Shown: positions 43,531 through 52,836 of the stretch, piece by piece
Layout of the letters: every line of letters starts with the position of its first letter
Numbering within the stretch: the first letter of the stretch is position 1
Assembly (NCBI GenBank): GCA_964426355.1
Contig: CAYRRA010000001.1
Span: 1 to 60,616, forward strand
Direction: 5' to 3'
Source: JAJFTV01 sp964426355
Lineage (GTDB): Bacteria; Chloroflexota; Anaerolineae; Anaerolineales; Anaerolineaceae
Length of the DNA stretch: 60,616 nucleotides
Position numbers and translations under genes: made by a program
The notes under the pieces: generated by a model
The model's database searches: none
Seen by the model: only the letters and a program-made list of their open reading frames with translations
Told to the model about the DNA's origin: nothing

Positions 43531-44748
43531 ATGACTGCTTTTATCAAGGGTCTGCAACTCAGTCAGCTCTTTTACGACGAAGCCGTTCACCCCATTTTAT
43601 CCACCCATTTTCCACAGCTTGTGTATTCGGCTGGGCGGCTGGACTTTGGTTCGGATGTGCTCGGTTTCGATACGCCCGTTTCGCGTGATCATCATTGGGG
43701 ACCGCGCGTGGTGCTCTTTTTGCGTGAAGAGGATATTGAAACGTACCGTTTTCCTGTCCTGCGCTGCCTCTCGCAGTATCTGCCCAAAGAAATCCACGGT
43801 TATCCCACCCATTTCAACAACCTGGAAAGTGACGGAGGGGTAATGCAAGCCATCCAGAAGGGACCGGTTACACCCTACATTCCGGTTACTACGCTGGAAC
43901 TTTTTTTGCTGGGTTATGCAGGCATCGATACAGACCAGCCACCGGCAGCCAATAAACGGCTGGCACCCAACAAACGGCTGGCACCCAACAAACGGCTGGA
44001 AGTCTCTTGCTGGCTGACCATCCCCTGGCAGCGGCTGGCGACTCTTTACGCAGGAAAGGTCTTCCACGATGGGTTGGGAACGTTGCAGGCATGGACGGAG
44101 TGGCTGCGTTGGTATCCACACGACCTTTGGCTTTACATCCTGGCGGCGCAGTGGAGAAAGATTGACCAGGAAGAGCCATTCATGGCTCGCTGCGGTGATG
44201 TGGGCGACGAAACCGGCTCCAGAGATGTAGCCGCCCGCATGATACATCACTTGATGGAGCTTTGCTTCCTGATGGAAAAACGCTATCCGCCTTACAGTAA
44301 ATGGTTCGGCACAGCTTTTAATTTATTGGACTGCGCCGCAGATTTATCGCCCATTTTTGAGCGTGTGCATCGATCTGCTGATTGGAAAGAGCGCGAGCAG
44401 TATCTATCGGAAGCTTATTTGTATCTCGGTCAAAAACATAACCGCCTGAGGATTACAAACGAGATCACGCCGGAAATTTCAAGCTTTTACAGCCGCCCAT
44501 ACCAGGTTCCCCATGCCGGGCGCTATGTGGATGCACTGCATGCAGAGATCCGGTCCGATGAGATACGTTCTCTCCCGCCCCACCTGGGCAGCATCGATCA
44601 ATACGTGGAAAATGTTGATGTGCTGGAATCGATTGCCCTCTGCCGCAAGATGAGAGCCCTGTACGATGCCCCCCTGGAGAGCGACCTGCCAGAACCCTGC
44701 CCGATTGCCACAACCGAAATCCAGCGTGAAGGAGAAAAGAAAGTATGA
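43531..44748 (+). CDS. DUF4037-like protein with nucleotidyltransferase-type N-terminus
   Basis: This 405-residue protein resembles DUF4037: LSQLFYDEAVHPIL near the start, then SAGRLDFGSDVLGFDTPVSRDHHWGPRVVLFL. That segment has the G-S-x6-D layout and acidic residues of a degenerate nucleotidyltransferase. The rest is helical. It holds a short tandem repeat NKRLAP x2.5 at about residues 141-157. Function unknown. It follows the methyltransferase by 3 bp and overlaps the SDR by 4 bp, so it belongs to one operon. Confidence 0.7.
   Translation: MTAFIKGLQLSQLFYDEAVHPILSTHFPQLVYSAGRLDFGSDVLGFDTPVSRDHHWGPRVVLFLREEDIETYRFPVLRCLSQYLPKEIHGYPTHFNNLESDGGVMQAIQKGPVTPYIPVTTLELFLLGYAGIDTDQPPAANKRLAPNKRLAPNKRLEVSCWLTIPWQRLATLYAGKVFHDGLGTLQAWTEWLRWYPHDLWLYILAAQWRKIDQEEPFMARCGDVGDETGSRDVAARMIHHLMELCFLMEKRYPPYSKWFGTAFNLLDCAADLSPIFERVHRSADWKEREQYLSEAYLYLGQKHNRLRITNEITPEISSFYSRPYQVPHAGRYVDALHAEIRSDEIRSLPPHLGSIDQYVENVDVLESIALCRKMRALYDAPLESDLPEPCPIATTEIQREGEKKV
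43951..44001 (+). repeat. 18-bp tandem repeat inside the DUF4037-like gene
   Basis: The unit AACAAACGGCTGGCACCC is present as copies at 43951-43968 (one base different), 43969-43986 and partly 43987-44001. It keeps the reading frame (NKRLAP). The near-identity of copies suggests recent expansion by slippage. Confidence 0.9.
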
Positions 44749-45533
44749 AAATTATCGTCATCACCGGAAGCACGCGCGGTATCGGGTATGGACTGGCTGA
44801 AGCCTTCCTTGATTTGGGGTGCTCTGTGGTCATCAGCGGCAGGAATAACGACCGTGTTACTGAAGCGGTAGATAAACTGGCACGCCGTTTTGACCGCGAG
44901 CGAGTTTTTGGTTGCACTTGCGATGTGTGCCAGTACGAGCAAGTGCAGGCGCTCTGGGATTCCGCGCGGCAGGTTTTCAGCAAAGTGGATATCTGGGTGA
45001 ACAACGCCGGTATCGCCAACCCTTTGGGGTCACTATTGGAGCAGTCCGATGAAACCATACGGGAAATCGTCAATACCAACCTGGTCGGCGCCATGTATGG
45101 AGCTAAAGTGGCTTTGTACGGGATGCAGCCTCAGGGGTATGGTGCGGTGTATAACCTGCTGGGTTTAGGGAGTGATGGACGTACACAGAATGGTTTGCTG
45201 GTTTACGGCACAACCAAAGCTGCGCTGGGTTATTTCACCGATGCACTGGCGCAGGAAGTGAGAGGAACCGGTCTGCTGGTGGGTGGGGTATCTCCTGGTA
45301 TGGTGGTGACGGACATGGTCACATCATCGCGCTATACAGATGCCCATACCTGGGAACGCGTTAAACGCGTACTCAACTTACTGGGAGATCGAGTGGAAAC
45401 CGTTTCGCCCTGGCTGGCAAAAAAAATGCTGAAAAACAAGAAAAACGGTGCGCAAATCCACTGGCTGACCAAAACTCGCCTGTTGTGGAGGGTGTTGACA
45501 TCACCCATCATCCGCAGAGGTGTCGTCAAATAA
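44745..45533 (+). CDS. Short-chain dehydrogenase/reductase
   Basis: This 262-residue protein has TGSTRGIG (7-14), DVCQYEQV, NNAG (86-89) and the catalytic Y154-x3-K158 (VYGTTKAAL). The serine position reads LLGLGSDG, where the usual S before Y by about 12 residues may be S143. A long C-terminal stretch follows (KKMLKNKKNGAQIHWLTKTRLLWRVL). GGAGA precedes the ATG. The gene overlaps the DUF4037-like gene (ATGA) and slightly overlaps the convergent transporter gene (8 bp). Confidence 0.85.
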   Translation: MKIIVITGSTRGIGYGLAEAFLDLGCSVVISGRNNDRVTEAVDKLARRFDRERVFGCTCDVCQYEQVQALWDSARQVFSKVDIWVNNAGIANPLGSLLEQSDETIREIVNTNLVGAMYGAKVALYGMQPQGYGAVYNLLGLGSDGRTQNGLLVYGTTKAALGYFTDALAQEVRGTGLLVGGVSPGMVVTDMVTSSRYTDAHTWERVKRVLNLLGDRVETVSPWLAKKMLKNKKNGAQIHWLTKTRLLWRVLTSPIIRRGVVK

Positions 45534-46911
45534 CACTTTGAGCATCGCGTAAAATCAGACCCCGTACCACCGGGCGACTGCGCAGCCACAACCAGAAAAC
45601 CTGTGCAGCATACGAAATCACCATGGCGAAAGCCCCCACGTAAACGCCAGTGATACGCCCATGCAAAACCCCCAAAATGATGATCAACACCTCTACAAAA
45701 AGAGAAATAACGATCGATTCACTTAAAAATCGTGTTTTTCGACCATGTACAATTAATCCTTGGTACCAACACTGTAAAACGCATGTACCAGAACTGACCA
45801 TCATAATCCAAAGAGTGTGATTAGCGATTTGAACAAGGTTCGGGGCAAGCGAAGAAATCTTTGTGAACCAGAATAAGGAAATTGGCGTCACTAAGAATGC
45901 AAAGGAAAGGGACAAAGAACCGAGAAATAACAACACGGTGAAACGACGCAACTTTTCCACCGAATTTGACCGATCCAGCAGTGCCACTACCACCTCATTG
46001 AGAGCAACACCCGGGCTTTGCAACAGCCAGGATAAACCAGATACCACGGGGTAAACTGCGAGTGATTCCAGCGCCAGCGGCATGCGGCTTAACCCTGCAC
46101 TGTTAATGAATTGGAATGAAAACCCGATGATCGTTGTTAAAGATAGGGGTACATAAAACCGTATCAATTCACCCCAGCTCAGTTGAGAATGAACGGGTTC
46201 GTTCCGCACCTGGTATTTTAAAATGGGGCGAACACGAAGGCTGGCATAAATTGTTTCCAACATCATACCAATCAACTGTGCACCAGTAGCTACCACAATG
46301 CCAGGCAGCCTTCCATCCCAAAAACCAATCAGCATCAGCAGTACCTCGCTGGCAAGACGCAGAAATGTGCAAGCTGTTACCCCTCCTGCCTGACCAAAAC
46401 GAATCATCACCCCCTGCTGTAGCCTCCGGTAACCGATTAGCCAGGGAAAAGGCAATAAGATCATTAAACCGAGCCTTCCTGGTTCGATGATCTCTTGTGG
46501 AGCGCCAATCAACTGCTGGGCGACCCAGTAATAAATGGGTGAAAAAGCAACGATCAGGTAAATCAGCGTGATTGAAAGCCCCAGCAGCATCATAAATTTG
46601 CGTAACCGCTGGTAAGCCTGCCAGTTCTTGGAAATAGCAGTGGAGGCAGATAACATCATGGAAATCGGAGAAGAAAGGATAAAGGCAATTGAAAAAGAAA
46701 TACCTCCGTACGCAGCAAGGTTAACCTCAGGGTTGGGCATTCGCGCCATGATTGCGCTGCTGAACACGCCCTCCAACGACATAATCGTCCAACTTAACGC
46801 CAGCGGATACCAGGTACGCGAAATTATCCCCAATGTCAGGTCTCCTGCGGGGCTGCCAGCAGGTGCCGTTTTTTGCGGAAGTTGACGCAACCGTCGCCAC
46901 AAACCGGTCAT
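45526..46911 (-). CDS. ANK-like (progressive ankylosis) MOP-superfamily transporter
   Basis: This 461-residue protein has about twelve hydrophobic segments. I chose the ATG at 46911 because AAGGA lies eight bases before it; an in-frame GTG 18 codons upstream has none. The N-terminal half reads YPLALSWTIMSLEGVFSSAIMARMPNPEVNLAAYGGISFS and LSSPISMMLSASTAI, a pattern I associate with bacterial ANK-like members of the MOP superfamily, which also contains MATE pumps. Substrate unknown; the animal ANK protein is linked to pyrophosphate and ATP/citrate export. It converges with the SDR gene (8-bp overlap). Confidence 0.7.
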   Translation of the reverse strand: MTGLWRRLRQLPQKTAPAGSPAGDLTLGIISRTWYPLALSWTIMSLEGVFSSAIMARMPNPEVNLAAYGGISFSIAFILSSPISMMLSASTAISKNWQAYQRLRKFMMLLGLSITLIYLIVAFSPIYYWVAQQLIGAPQEIIEPGRLGLMILLPFPWLIGYRRLQQGVMIRFGQAGGVTACTFLRLASEVLLMLIGFWDGRLPGIVVATGAQLIGMMLETIYASLRVRPILKYQVRNEPVHSQLSWGELIRFYVPLSLTTIIGFSFQFINSAGLSRMPLALESLAVYPVVSGLSWLLQSPGVALNEVVVALLDRSNSVEKLRRFTVLLFLGSLSLSFAFLVTPISLFWFTKISSLAPNLVQIANHTLWIMMVSSGTCVLQCWYQGLIVHGRKTRFLSESIVISLFVEVLIIILGVLHGRITGVYVGAFAMVISYAAQVFWLWLRSRPVVRGLILRDAQSVI

Positions 46912-47066
46912 TGAATGTTTCCTTCGGTACATGATCAGCTTGGCTAAATCCCACCCGTCTTCCACCAGGAATGTTGGTACAGGAGGGAGGAAACCTTTAT
47001 TTCGAAATCACGTGCTTCTATTTTGTTTACAGTATTAACAGAAATGCTTTGCAAAAGCAAACCAGG

Positions 47067-49271
47067 TCATGAAATGATTTCAAGATTGGCAAGCGATGCC
47101 AGCAGCCTTTTGAAACCGACGCTATCGAAATGAACATCGACCACTTCCTCGCCATCCTGAATCCGGCTTTCCAATACAAGACCCTGCCCCCAGGAGGGAT
47201 GATGAACATTCATATTGGCTGAAAAATGCGTCTCCAGGATAGGTGCAGCTGGTTTGCGTACCGAACGCGATTCCCAGCGGGTGGGCGCCTGGTATTCCTG
47301 CCTGTGCCAGCTATCCGATGTTGTGGGCATGGATCGGATTCCCTGCCGACGGAGCAGTTCATCAGGGATGTCCTTTAAGAAACGCGAAGGCATGCTGATG
47401 GCTGAAGAGCCGTAGGTATTGCGCTGTGTTGCCCTCACCAGGTGAAGCTGGTTTTTGGTGCGCGTGATGCCCACATACAACAGGCGGCGTTCCTCTGCCA
47501 TTTCCTCAGGGTCATCGGATTTCACCGAACGATTATGCGGTAAAAGCCCTTCATCCAGCCCGATGATGAACACCTGGTCAAATTCAAGTCCTTTGGCTGC
47601 GTGGAGTGTGAGCAAGGTAGGCGCATCCTGTTTCTCCGGCAGGGTATCCTGGTCGGAAACCAATGCCAGGTTTTCAAGAAACTCCACCATTCCTTGACCG
47701 CGCTCTTCAAATTCGACCGCAATGCGCAGAAACTCCTCCACGTTCCCCCAGCGGTCTTCCCCCTCATCACTCCCATCATCCAGGTAAGCACGGAAACCAA
47801 TATCCATCATAATCCGTTCGATCAATTCATGCAGCGGCAGGCGGTCTGCGTCGGCACGCCAACCGGCAAGCTGATGGGCAAAACTGGACAGGGCGGCAAT
47901 CTCACGCCCAGAGAACTGCTCCCAGTAGGGAGATGCTTCCATTTGATGACCCAGCTCAAGCAGGAAAACACCAGAGGATACCCCGGCAAGAGAAGCAATT
48001 TTTCTGAGGTGATTCTCCGTTTTGTCGCCAATCTTGCGGGAAGGCACGTTGATGATGCGCTCCAGGCTGATTGTATCCGAGGGGTTGTGCACCAGGCGCA
48101 GGTAAGCAATCAGGTCCTTGATCTCTCTCCGTCCGTAGAAACGTTGGGCACCCACCAGGCGGTAGGGTACACCGGCGCGCATAAAGGCATCCTCCAGCAG
48201 CCGCGACTGGGCGTTGGTGCGGTACATAATGGCAAAATCACCACCTTTTTTTCCGCGATTCATCTGGTTCTGTATGGTTTGTACCACATAGGCAGCTTCG
48301 TGATAGTCGTCAGGCGCCTCATACAGGACAATCTGTTCACCCATTCCGCGCTCGGTAAAGAGGTGCTTGGGGGTGCGGTTTCGGTTATGGTCGATCACTG
48401 CCCTGGCTGCATCCAACACAATCTGGCGGGATCGGTAATTTTGCTCCAGCAGGATTTTCTTACACTGCGGATAATCCTGTTCAAAACGCAGAACATTGCG
48501 ATAATCAGCGCCGCGCCAGCGGTAGATCGATTGATCTTCGTCACCCACCACAAACAGGTTATGATGGTAAGAGCTGATGTGCTTGAGTATCTGGTATTGC
48601 GCCACGTTCGTATCTTGAAACTCATCCACCAGGATGTGTTCAAAACGCCGGGCATACTGCTGTTTTACGGTAGATTCTTCGGCAAATAAGCGCGCGGTAC
48701 ATAACAGTAGATCGTCGAAATCCAGCGCATCGTTTGCGGTCAGCATCTTTTGGTATTGTTCATATACTCGTTTAACAATGGTATCGCGATAGGTTTGCTG
48801 AACATAGTCTTTGGGGAGAATCAACTGGTTCTTGGCGTTTGATATGGCAGAATGAATGCCGTTTGGTGTGTACAACTTCTCATCGATGTTGAGCTCGCGC
48901 AGGATATTCTTCACCAGCGTTACCTGGTCGTCGGCGTCATAAATGACGAAGTTGGGTGAAAAGAGCAAATGATCTGCTTCGCGGCGTAAAATGCGGGCAC
49001 AAATGGCGTGAAATGTGCCCACCCACAACCCATCTGCTGAGGTACCCAACAGCTCCTCCACGCGCCGAGCCATCTCGCGCGCGGCTTTATTGGTGAACGT
49101 AACAGCGCTGATACGGTAAGGCGCAACGTTCAGGTTGTGGATCAAATAAGCAATACGAAAGGTCAGGACGCGTGTTTTTCCTGAGCCAGGACCGGCAAGC
49201 ACCAATACCTGCCCCGGATCGGCAGTGATGGCAGCCTGTTGTTGTGGGTTAAGTTCTTTTAGAGGATCCAT
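47067..49271 (-). CDS. UvrD/PcrA-type ATP-dependent DNA helicase
   Basis: This 734-residue SF1A helicase starts at the ATG at 49271 (MDPLKELNPQQQAAI); the 85-codon extension upstream is not family-like. Motifs in order: Q motif NPQQQAAI, Walker A GPGSGKT (27-33), VTFTNKAAREMARR (Ia), VGTFHAICARILR, LVDEFQDTNVAQY (II), VVGDEDQSIYRWRGA (III), QNYRSR (IV), TLHAAKGLEFDQVFI (V) and VGITRTK (VI). A C-terminal ~80-residue tail is PcrA-like, as in RNA polymerase-binding helicases. It acts in mismatch and nucleotide excision repair or in clearing transcription and replication conflicts. Confidence 0.94.
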   Translation of the reverse strand: MDPLKELNPQQQAAITADPGQVLVLAGPGSGKTRVLTFRIAYLIHNLNVAPYRISAVTFTNKAAREMARRVEELLGTSADGLWVGTFHAICARILRREADHLLFSPNFVIYDADDQVTLVKNILRELNIDEKLYTPNGIHSAISNAKNQLILPKDYVQQTYRDTIVKRVYEQYQKMLTANDALDFDDLLLCTARLFAEESTVKQQYARRFEHILVDEFQDTNVAQYQILKHISSYHHNLFVVGDEDQSIYRWRGADYRNVLRFEQDYPQCKKILLEQNYRSRQIVLDAARAVIDHNRNRTPKHLFTERGMGEQIVLYEAPDDYHEAAYVVQTIQNQMNRGKKGGDFAIMYRTNAQSRLLEDAFMRAGVPYRLVGAQRFYGRREIKDLIAYLRLVHNPSDTISLERIINVPSRKIGDKTENHLRKIASLAGVSSGVFLLELGHQMEASPYWEQFSGREIAALSSFAHQLAGWRADADRLPLHELIERIMMDIGFRAYLDDGSDEGEDRWGNVEEFLRIAVEFEERGQGMVEFLENLALVSDQDTLPEKQDAPTLLTLHAAKGLEFDQVFIIGLDEGLLPHNRSVKSDDPEEMAEERRLLYVGITRTKNQLHLVRATQRNTYGSSAISMPSRFLKDIPDELLRRQGIRSMPTTSDSWHRQEYQAPTRWESRSVRKPAAPILETHFSANMNVHHPSWGQGLVLESRIQDGEEVVDVHFDSVGFKRLLASLANLEIIS

Positions 49272-49452
49272 ACGAGGTAGATTGTACCGTCTGGAATGGG
49301 GCATGTCAACGGAAGACCTGAAAACCTTTTTATGGTATATTAACACTGATTCAAGTAACCAATCTGATTGGGAAAAAAACGTCCTTTGGTTACACACAGC
49401 ATGGATACCTGGATGACCATAGTTCATCGTCAATTCATTCCCTGGAGGTTTT

Positions 49453-50097
49453 ATGTATTTTGCGGTTGAAGGTGTAATCGGTGTTGGTAAAACAACCCTG
49501 GCACGAATGCTACAAAAAAATTTCAATGCGGGGATGCTGTTGGAGGTCTTTGAAGAGAATCCTTTTCTGAGCGATTTTTATGAAAACCGTGAGCGATATG
49601 CCTTTCAGACTCAAATTTTTTTCCTGCTCAGCCGCTATCAACAGCAACGACACGGCGTAACCATGCTTTTAAACGAATATGAAACGTTAATCAGCGATTA
49701 CACTTTTGAAAAAGACGCATTATTTGCCCGGATCAACCTGAAGGGAGACGAACTGGATGTGTATTACCGCGTTCACCAGGCACTGGCAGAAAAAACAGTG
49801 AGCCCGGATTTGATTGTTTATTTGCGCGCCAATACCGAAGTGCTCATGCAGCGAATCGCCCAGCGTGATCGTCCTTTTGAACGACAAATGGATCGGGATT
49901 ACATACACTTACTCAACCAGGCGTATGATGAGTATTTTCTAAACGAGAAACAATCCTCCCCGGTACTGGTCATCGATACCAATCAACGTGATTTTGTCCG
50001 TTATGAAAATGATCTTGCCTATATTGAAATGCGTATCCGTCAGTCATTGCAGATGGCGCCCTTCCAACCAGAACTGCCCATTTCGGATCGCACATAA
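49453..50097 (+). CDS. Deoxynucleoside kinase (deoxyguanosine-kinase-like)
   Basis: This 214-residue dNK-family kinase has the P-loop GVIGVGKTT (7-15), EENPFLSDFYENRERYAFQTQIFFLLSRY, and SDYTFEKDALFA in the place where other members have a DRS motif. The DY(T/H) form is like Bacillus deoxyguanosine kinase. The lid-type arginines follow (RIAQRDRPFERQ). It phosphorylates a purine deoxynucleoside for DNA precursor salvage. GGAGG precedes the ATG. A second kinase of the same family lies at 52069. Confidence 0.88.
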   Translation: MYFAVEGVIGVGKTTLARMLQKNFNAGMLLEVFEENPFLSDFYENRERYAFQTQIFFLLSRYQQQRHGVTMLLNEYETLISDYTFEKDALFARINLKGDELDVYYRVHQALAEKTVSPDLIVYLRANTEVLMQRIAQRDRPFERQMDRDYIHLLNQAYDEYFLNEKQSSPVLVIDTNQRDFVRYENDLAYIEMRIRQSLQMAPFQPELPISDRT

Positions 50098-50168
50098 AGC
50101 AAGAGATAAAAAATGGCAGAATAGCCATCGGTCTTCCACACTGGTTCAAGAAAAAGGGAAAGAGATAA

Positions 50169-51173
50169 ATGAGGATCACCCGCGACTCACTAATCCAAAC
50201 CGCACGGCAGGTGGTTGCCCAACAGGTACGTAAAAACCGGCATTTAGTCAGCGTATACCTGACTGGTTCACTTCTTCATGATGAGCCTTTGCTGGGTAGA
50301 ACAACCGATATCGATCTTTTCTTTATCCATGATAGCGAACCGCCGATGGAACGTGAAGTCATCAGTATGTCAGATGAAGTTCATGTAGATATCGCTCACC
50401 TCTCGCAAAGCATCTTCCGTCAACCAAGAGAGTTGCGATCAGACCCCTGGATTGCACCTTTTTTGTGCGCCAACCCCATTTGCCTGCATGATACACAGCA
50501 TTGGTTTGAATTCACCCAGGCGAGTGTTTGTGCGCAGTATGGGCGGTCTGATTACATCTTACAACGCTCTCGCAGCCTGGCGGACGAAGCGCGTCAACTT
50601 TGGATGGATATCAAAACCGGCATGGTCGAAAGCCACAGCCAGCAGGTGAACCATTATTTAAAGGCGCTGGAACGTTCTGCCAATGCCATAGCTGTACTCA
50701 CCGATATTCCCTTGACCGAAAGACGGCTGTTACTGCAGTATCCCAGCCGGACTGCTGCAATTGGGCGAGAGGATTTATCCGCTGGATTTGTTGACCTGAT
50801 TATTCAGCAGGCAATTCCTCAAGATACATGGGAAACCTGGTTAGAGCAGTGGGAAGCTGCCTTTATTGCAGCCGGAAGCATTGAAAACCCTCCGGCACGG
50901 CTGCATCCCTGCCGGGTGATTTATTACAAGAGTGCAGCCCAGGTAATGCGGGAAGATTCTCCGCCTGCTGCCCTCTGGTCGATTCTTCGCACATGGACTG
51001 CCGCCGTAGCCGCACTGCCTGAAAAAAACGTCCATCAAGAGGCATGGAACACTGCTTTAGAGTTTCTCGGCTTGGATATCCACCCCTCTGGGGTATCCAT
51101 CCGCGCATTGGATAGTTACCTGGACAATATTGAAGAAACGATTGATCTTTGGGCGCAAAAGATGGGTCAGTGA
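50169..51173 (+). CDS. Nucleotidyltransferase-domain protein
   Basis: This 334-residue protein has a pol-beta-type nucleotidyltransferase site GS (33-34) with D47 and D49 (TTDIDLFFIHD). It lacks a recognised third Asp beyond a possible D59/D69 (EVHVDIAHL). After ~110 residues the protein becomes helical (~120-334) with no known domain. Family members transfer nucleotides to antibiotics, proteins or RNA; minimal ones act as toxins, but the length here argues against that. It follows the dNK gene by 71 bp. Confidence 0.72.
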   Translation: MRITRDSLIQTARQVVAQQVRKNRHLVSVYLTGSLLHDEPLLGRTTDIDLFFIHDSEPPMEREVISMSDEVHVDIAHLSQSIFRQPRELRSDPWIAPFLCANPICLHDTQHWFEFTQASVCAQYGRSDYILQRSRSLADEARQLWMDIKTGMVESHSQQVNHYLKALERSANAIAVLTDIPLTERRLLLQYPSRTAAIGREDLSAGFVDLIIQQAIPQDTWETWLEQWEAAFIAAGSIENPPARLHPCRVIYYKSAAQVMREDSPPAALWSILRTWTAAVAALPEKNVHQEAWNTALEFLGLDIHPSGVSIRALDSYLDNIEETIDLWAQKMGQ

Positions 51174-51189
51174 TTAATGCACTTAAAAC

Positions 51190-51506
51190 TGTGGAAAAAC
51201 CTCATATAATTGTGGAAAACCAGGAAAAAGTGTGGAGAAATACCTTAATTCTGTGTACTCAACAAAAAATTAGCGTAATTTAATCCCCCCATATCTGGGG
51301 AGAATCCCAGGCAGATAGACATATATGCAAGGGGGTAAAAAAGAGTTCTTTTTTTGCTAATTAATCCCCGACTTTTGCCAGGTTATCCACAAACCGATTC
51401 GGGAAAACTTTTATCCCAAAAACTTGAAGATGTGGGGGCAAAAAAAGCGCCAGTGCCAGATATAGGGCTATTTTTTGTCCCAAAAAGCCTTATCCACATT
51501 TCCACA
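51190..51506. other. Putative chromosomal origin region (DnaA-box cluster)
   Basis: This lies in a 529-bp gap (51174-51702). Perfect TTATCCACA boxes lie at 51383-51391 and 51490-51498. One-mismatch boxes (TGTGGAAAA) lie at 51190-51198 and 51211-51219. Weaker ones lie at 51231-51239, 51411-51419 and 51498-51506. AT-rich stretches occur at 51241-51283 and 51620-51660. My hand counts give G/C of 81/77 just left (50761-51060), 78/47 just right (51721-51960) and 50/28 at 52141-52320. This fits a skew change at an origin, but dnaA is not adjacent. Confidence 0.5.
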
Positions 51507-51616
51507 GACTCTACTACGATTACGATTCAATTCTCCTTAATTAATATGGGGAAAGATGATTCATTAATGACTCTGCGGAAACTTTTTTTCACTGTTTGAA
51601 GTCTTTTCAGGGGGTA

Positions 51617-51645
51617 TTGCAATTGAATATTAAATCTATTACAAT
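51617..51645 (+). promoter_or_regulatory. Promoter of spoVS
   Basis: TTGCAA (51617-51622), a 17-base spacer and TACAAT (51640-51645) lie 57 bp before the spoVS start; the expected start point is near 51652. Confidence 0.65.
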
Positions 51646-51702
51646 CTTAAAAACATGTAATTAACCCCGTATTGTCAGAATTTAAGAATTGGGAGAGACA
51701 AG

Positions 51703-51963
51703 ATGGAAATCATAAAAGTTAAAGCGAACTCCCGCACTGCAGCTGTGGCGGGGGCAATTGCCGGGGTAATCCGAGAGCATAAACATGCTGAGGTTCAGGC
51801 AATTGGTGCCGGTGCTGTCAACCAGGCAGTGAAGGCGATGGTGCTTGCAAAAGGGTATCTTGAGGAGGAAGATATTTTCATTGCAGCCGTCCCGGAATTT
51901 GTCGATGTTGAGATCGATGGGAAAGTACGCACAGCGGTTAAGCTGGTGATTGAACCTAAATAA
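51703..51963 (+). CDS. spoVS: SpoVS-family (Alba-like) protein
   Basis: This 86-residue protein closely matches Bacillus SpoVS: MEIIKVKANSRTAAVAGAIAG, EVQAIGAGAVNQAVKAMVLAKGYL and EIDGKVRTAVKLVIEPK. The family has an Alba-type fold and affects sporulation stage V in Bacillus, but it is also frequent in bacteria that do not sporulate, where it probably binds nucleic acid. GGGAGAG lies before the ATG. It starts next to a putative origin and ends at a strong terminator. Confidence 0.93.
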   Translation: MEIIKVKANSRTAAVAGAIAGVIREHKHAEVQAIGAGAVNQAVKAMVLAKGYLEEEDIFIAAVPEFVDVEIDGKVRTAVKLVIEPK

Positions 51964-51987
51964 CCCTGTTCGTGCTTCCGGTTACTG

Positions 51988-52033
51988 AGAGGAAAGAGAC
52001 CATTGTGTCAACACAATGGTCTCTTTCCTCTTT
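51988..52033. terminator. Strong bidirectional terminator between spoVS and a dNK gene
   Basis: A 20-base left arm (51988-52007) and 20-base right arm (52012-52031) pair perfectly around loop TCAA; the core pairs GGAAAGAGACCATTGTG with its complement. On the plus strand the right arm ends in TCTTTCCTCTTT. It lies between the convergent spoVS (stop 51963) and dNK (stop 52069) genes. Confidence 0.85.
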
Positions 52034-52068
52034 ATGAAAAATATCCGTGATGAATCAATACAAAAAAA

Positions 52069-52725
52069 TCAGAGACTCATGATTTCACCAGGATCAAAGA
52101 CAACATCTTCTTTCCCAGACAACTTTTCTTGCACTTTTGAGAGAATTAAATCCAGGTGAGGTGGATGTGCTACGTAATCGAGATCGTCTGCCGGAATAAT
52201 GAGCTTGGGACAAAGGGTAAAATGATCAATCCACTCTTCGTAAAGATGGTTCAGGTGTTCAAGGTATGTCGGGCTGATTGATTTCTCGTAATCACGGCTG
52301 CGTTTGGAGATTCTTTTACTCAGCGTACCCACGGACGCACGTAAATAGATGACTAGGTCGGGTACTGTAAGAGATTTACATAAGGTGTGATAAAGCGTTT
52401 GATAGGTCTGGTAATCTCGCTCCTGGAAATACCCCTGTAGATATAGGTTACGGGCAAAAATTTCTGCATCCTCGTAAATACTGCGGTCCTGTATGGTGGA
52501 TTGCGGGGTGAAGGACAAATCCTGATGGATACGCAGACGGTGGATGAGGAAAAAAATCTGTGAATGAAAGCTCCATCCAGACATGTCCTGATAAAAATCA
52601 GAAAGATACGGATTTTGTGCCTCTGGTTCGTAAAAAGGATCCCACCCCAGTTTTTCGCTGAGCAGTTTTACCAAAGTGGATTTACCAACACCGATATTCC
52701 CTGCTACGGTGATAAACTTTTTCAT
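52069..52725 (-). CDS. Deoxynucleoside kinase (dAK/dCK-like)
   Basis: This 218-residue kinase has P-loop GNIGVGKST (8-16), EPEAQNPYLSDFYQDMSGWSFHSQIFFLIHR, the DRS motif in IQDRSIYEDAEIFARNLY, and lid SKRISKRSRDYEKS. Having DRS rather than DY(T) separates it from the paralogue at 49453, so the two probably have different deoxynucleoside preferences, as with Bacillus Dgk and Dck. AGGAC lies before the ATG. It converges on spoVS. Confidence 0.88.
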   Translation of the reverse strand: MKKFITVAGNIGVGKSTLVKLLSEKLGWDPFYEPEAQNPYLSDFYQDMSGWSFHSQIFFLIHRLRIHQDLSFTPQSTIQDRSIYEDAEIFARNLYLQGYFQERDYQTYQTLYHTLCKSLTVPDLVIYLRASVGTLSKRISKRSRDYEKSISPTYLEHLNHLYEEWIDHFTLCPKLIIPADDLDYVAHPPHLDLILSKVQEKLSGKEDVVFDPGEIMSL

Positions 52726-52836
52726 TTTGTCCTACGGTTTCTGTATTTATGAGAAGATCTATTAAATCACTCACCCCCTTCAGGATGAAATCACTCGAAG
52801 GGGGAAGTTGTTTGTGATATTTTTCTTTGTCTGAGA

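Noticed and set aside
47601..48689. Long open frame on the plus strand
   Set aside because: It lies fully inside the UvrD/PcrA helicase gene on the other strand and has no recognisable domain.
50169..51173. Nucleotidyltransferase as a MntA/HepT-like toxin-antitoxin component
   Set aside because: At 334 residues it is far longer than MntA, and no HEPN partner is encoded next to it.
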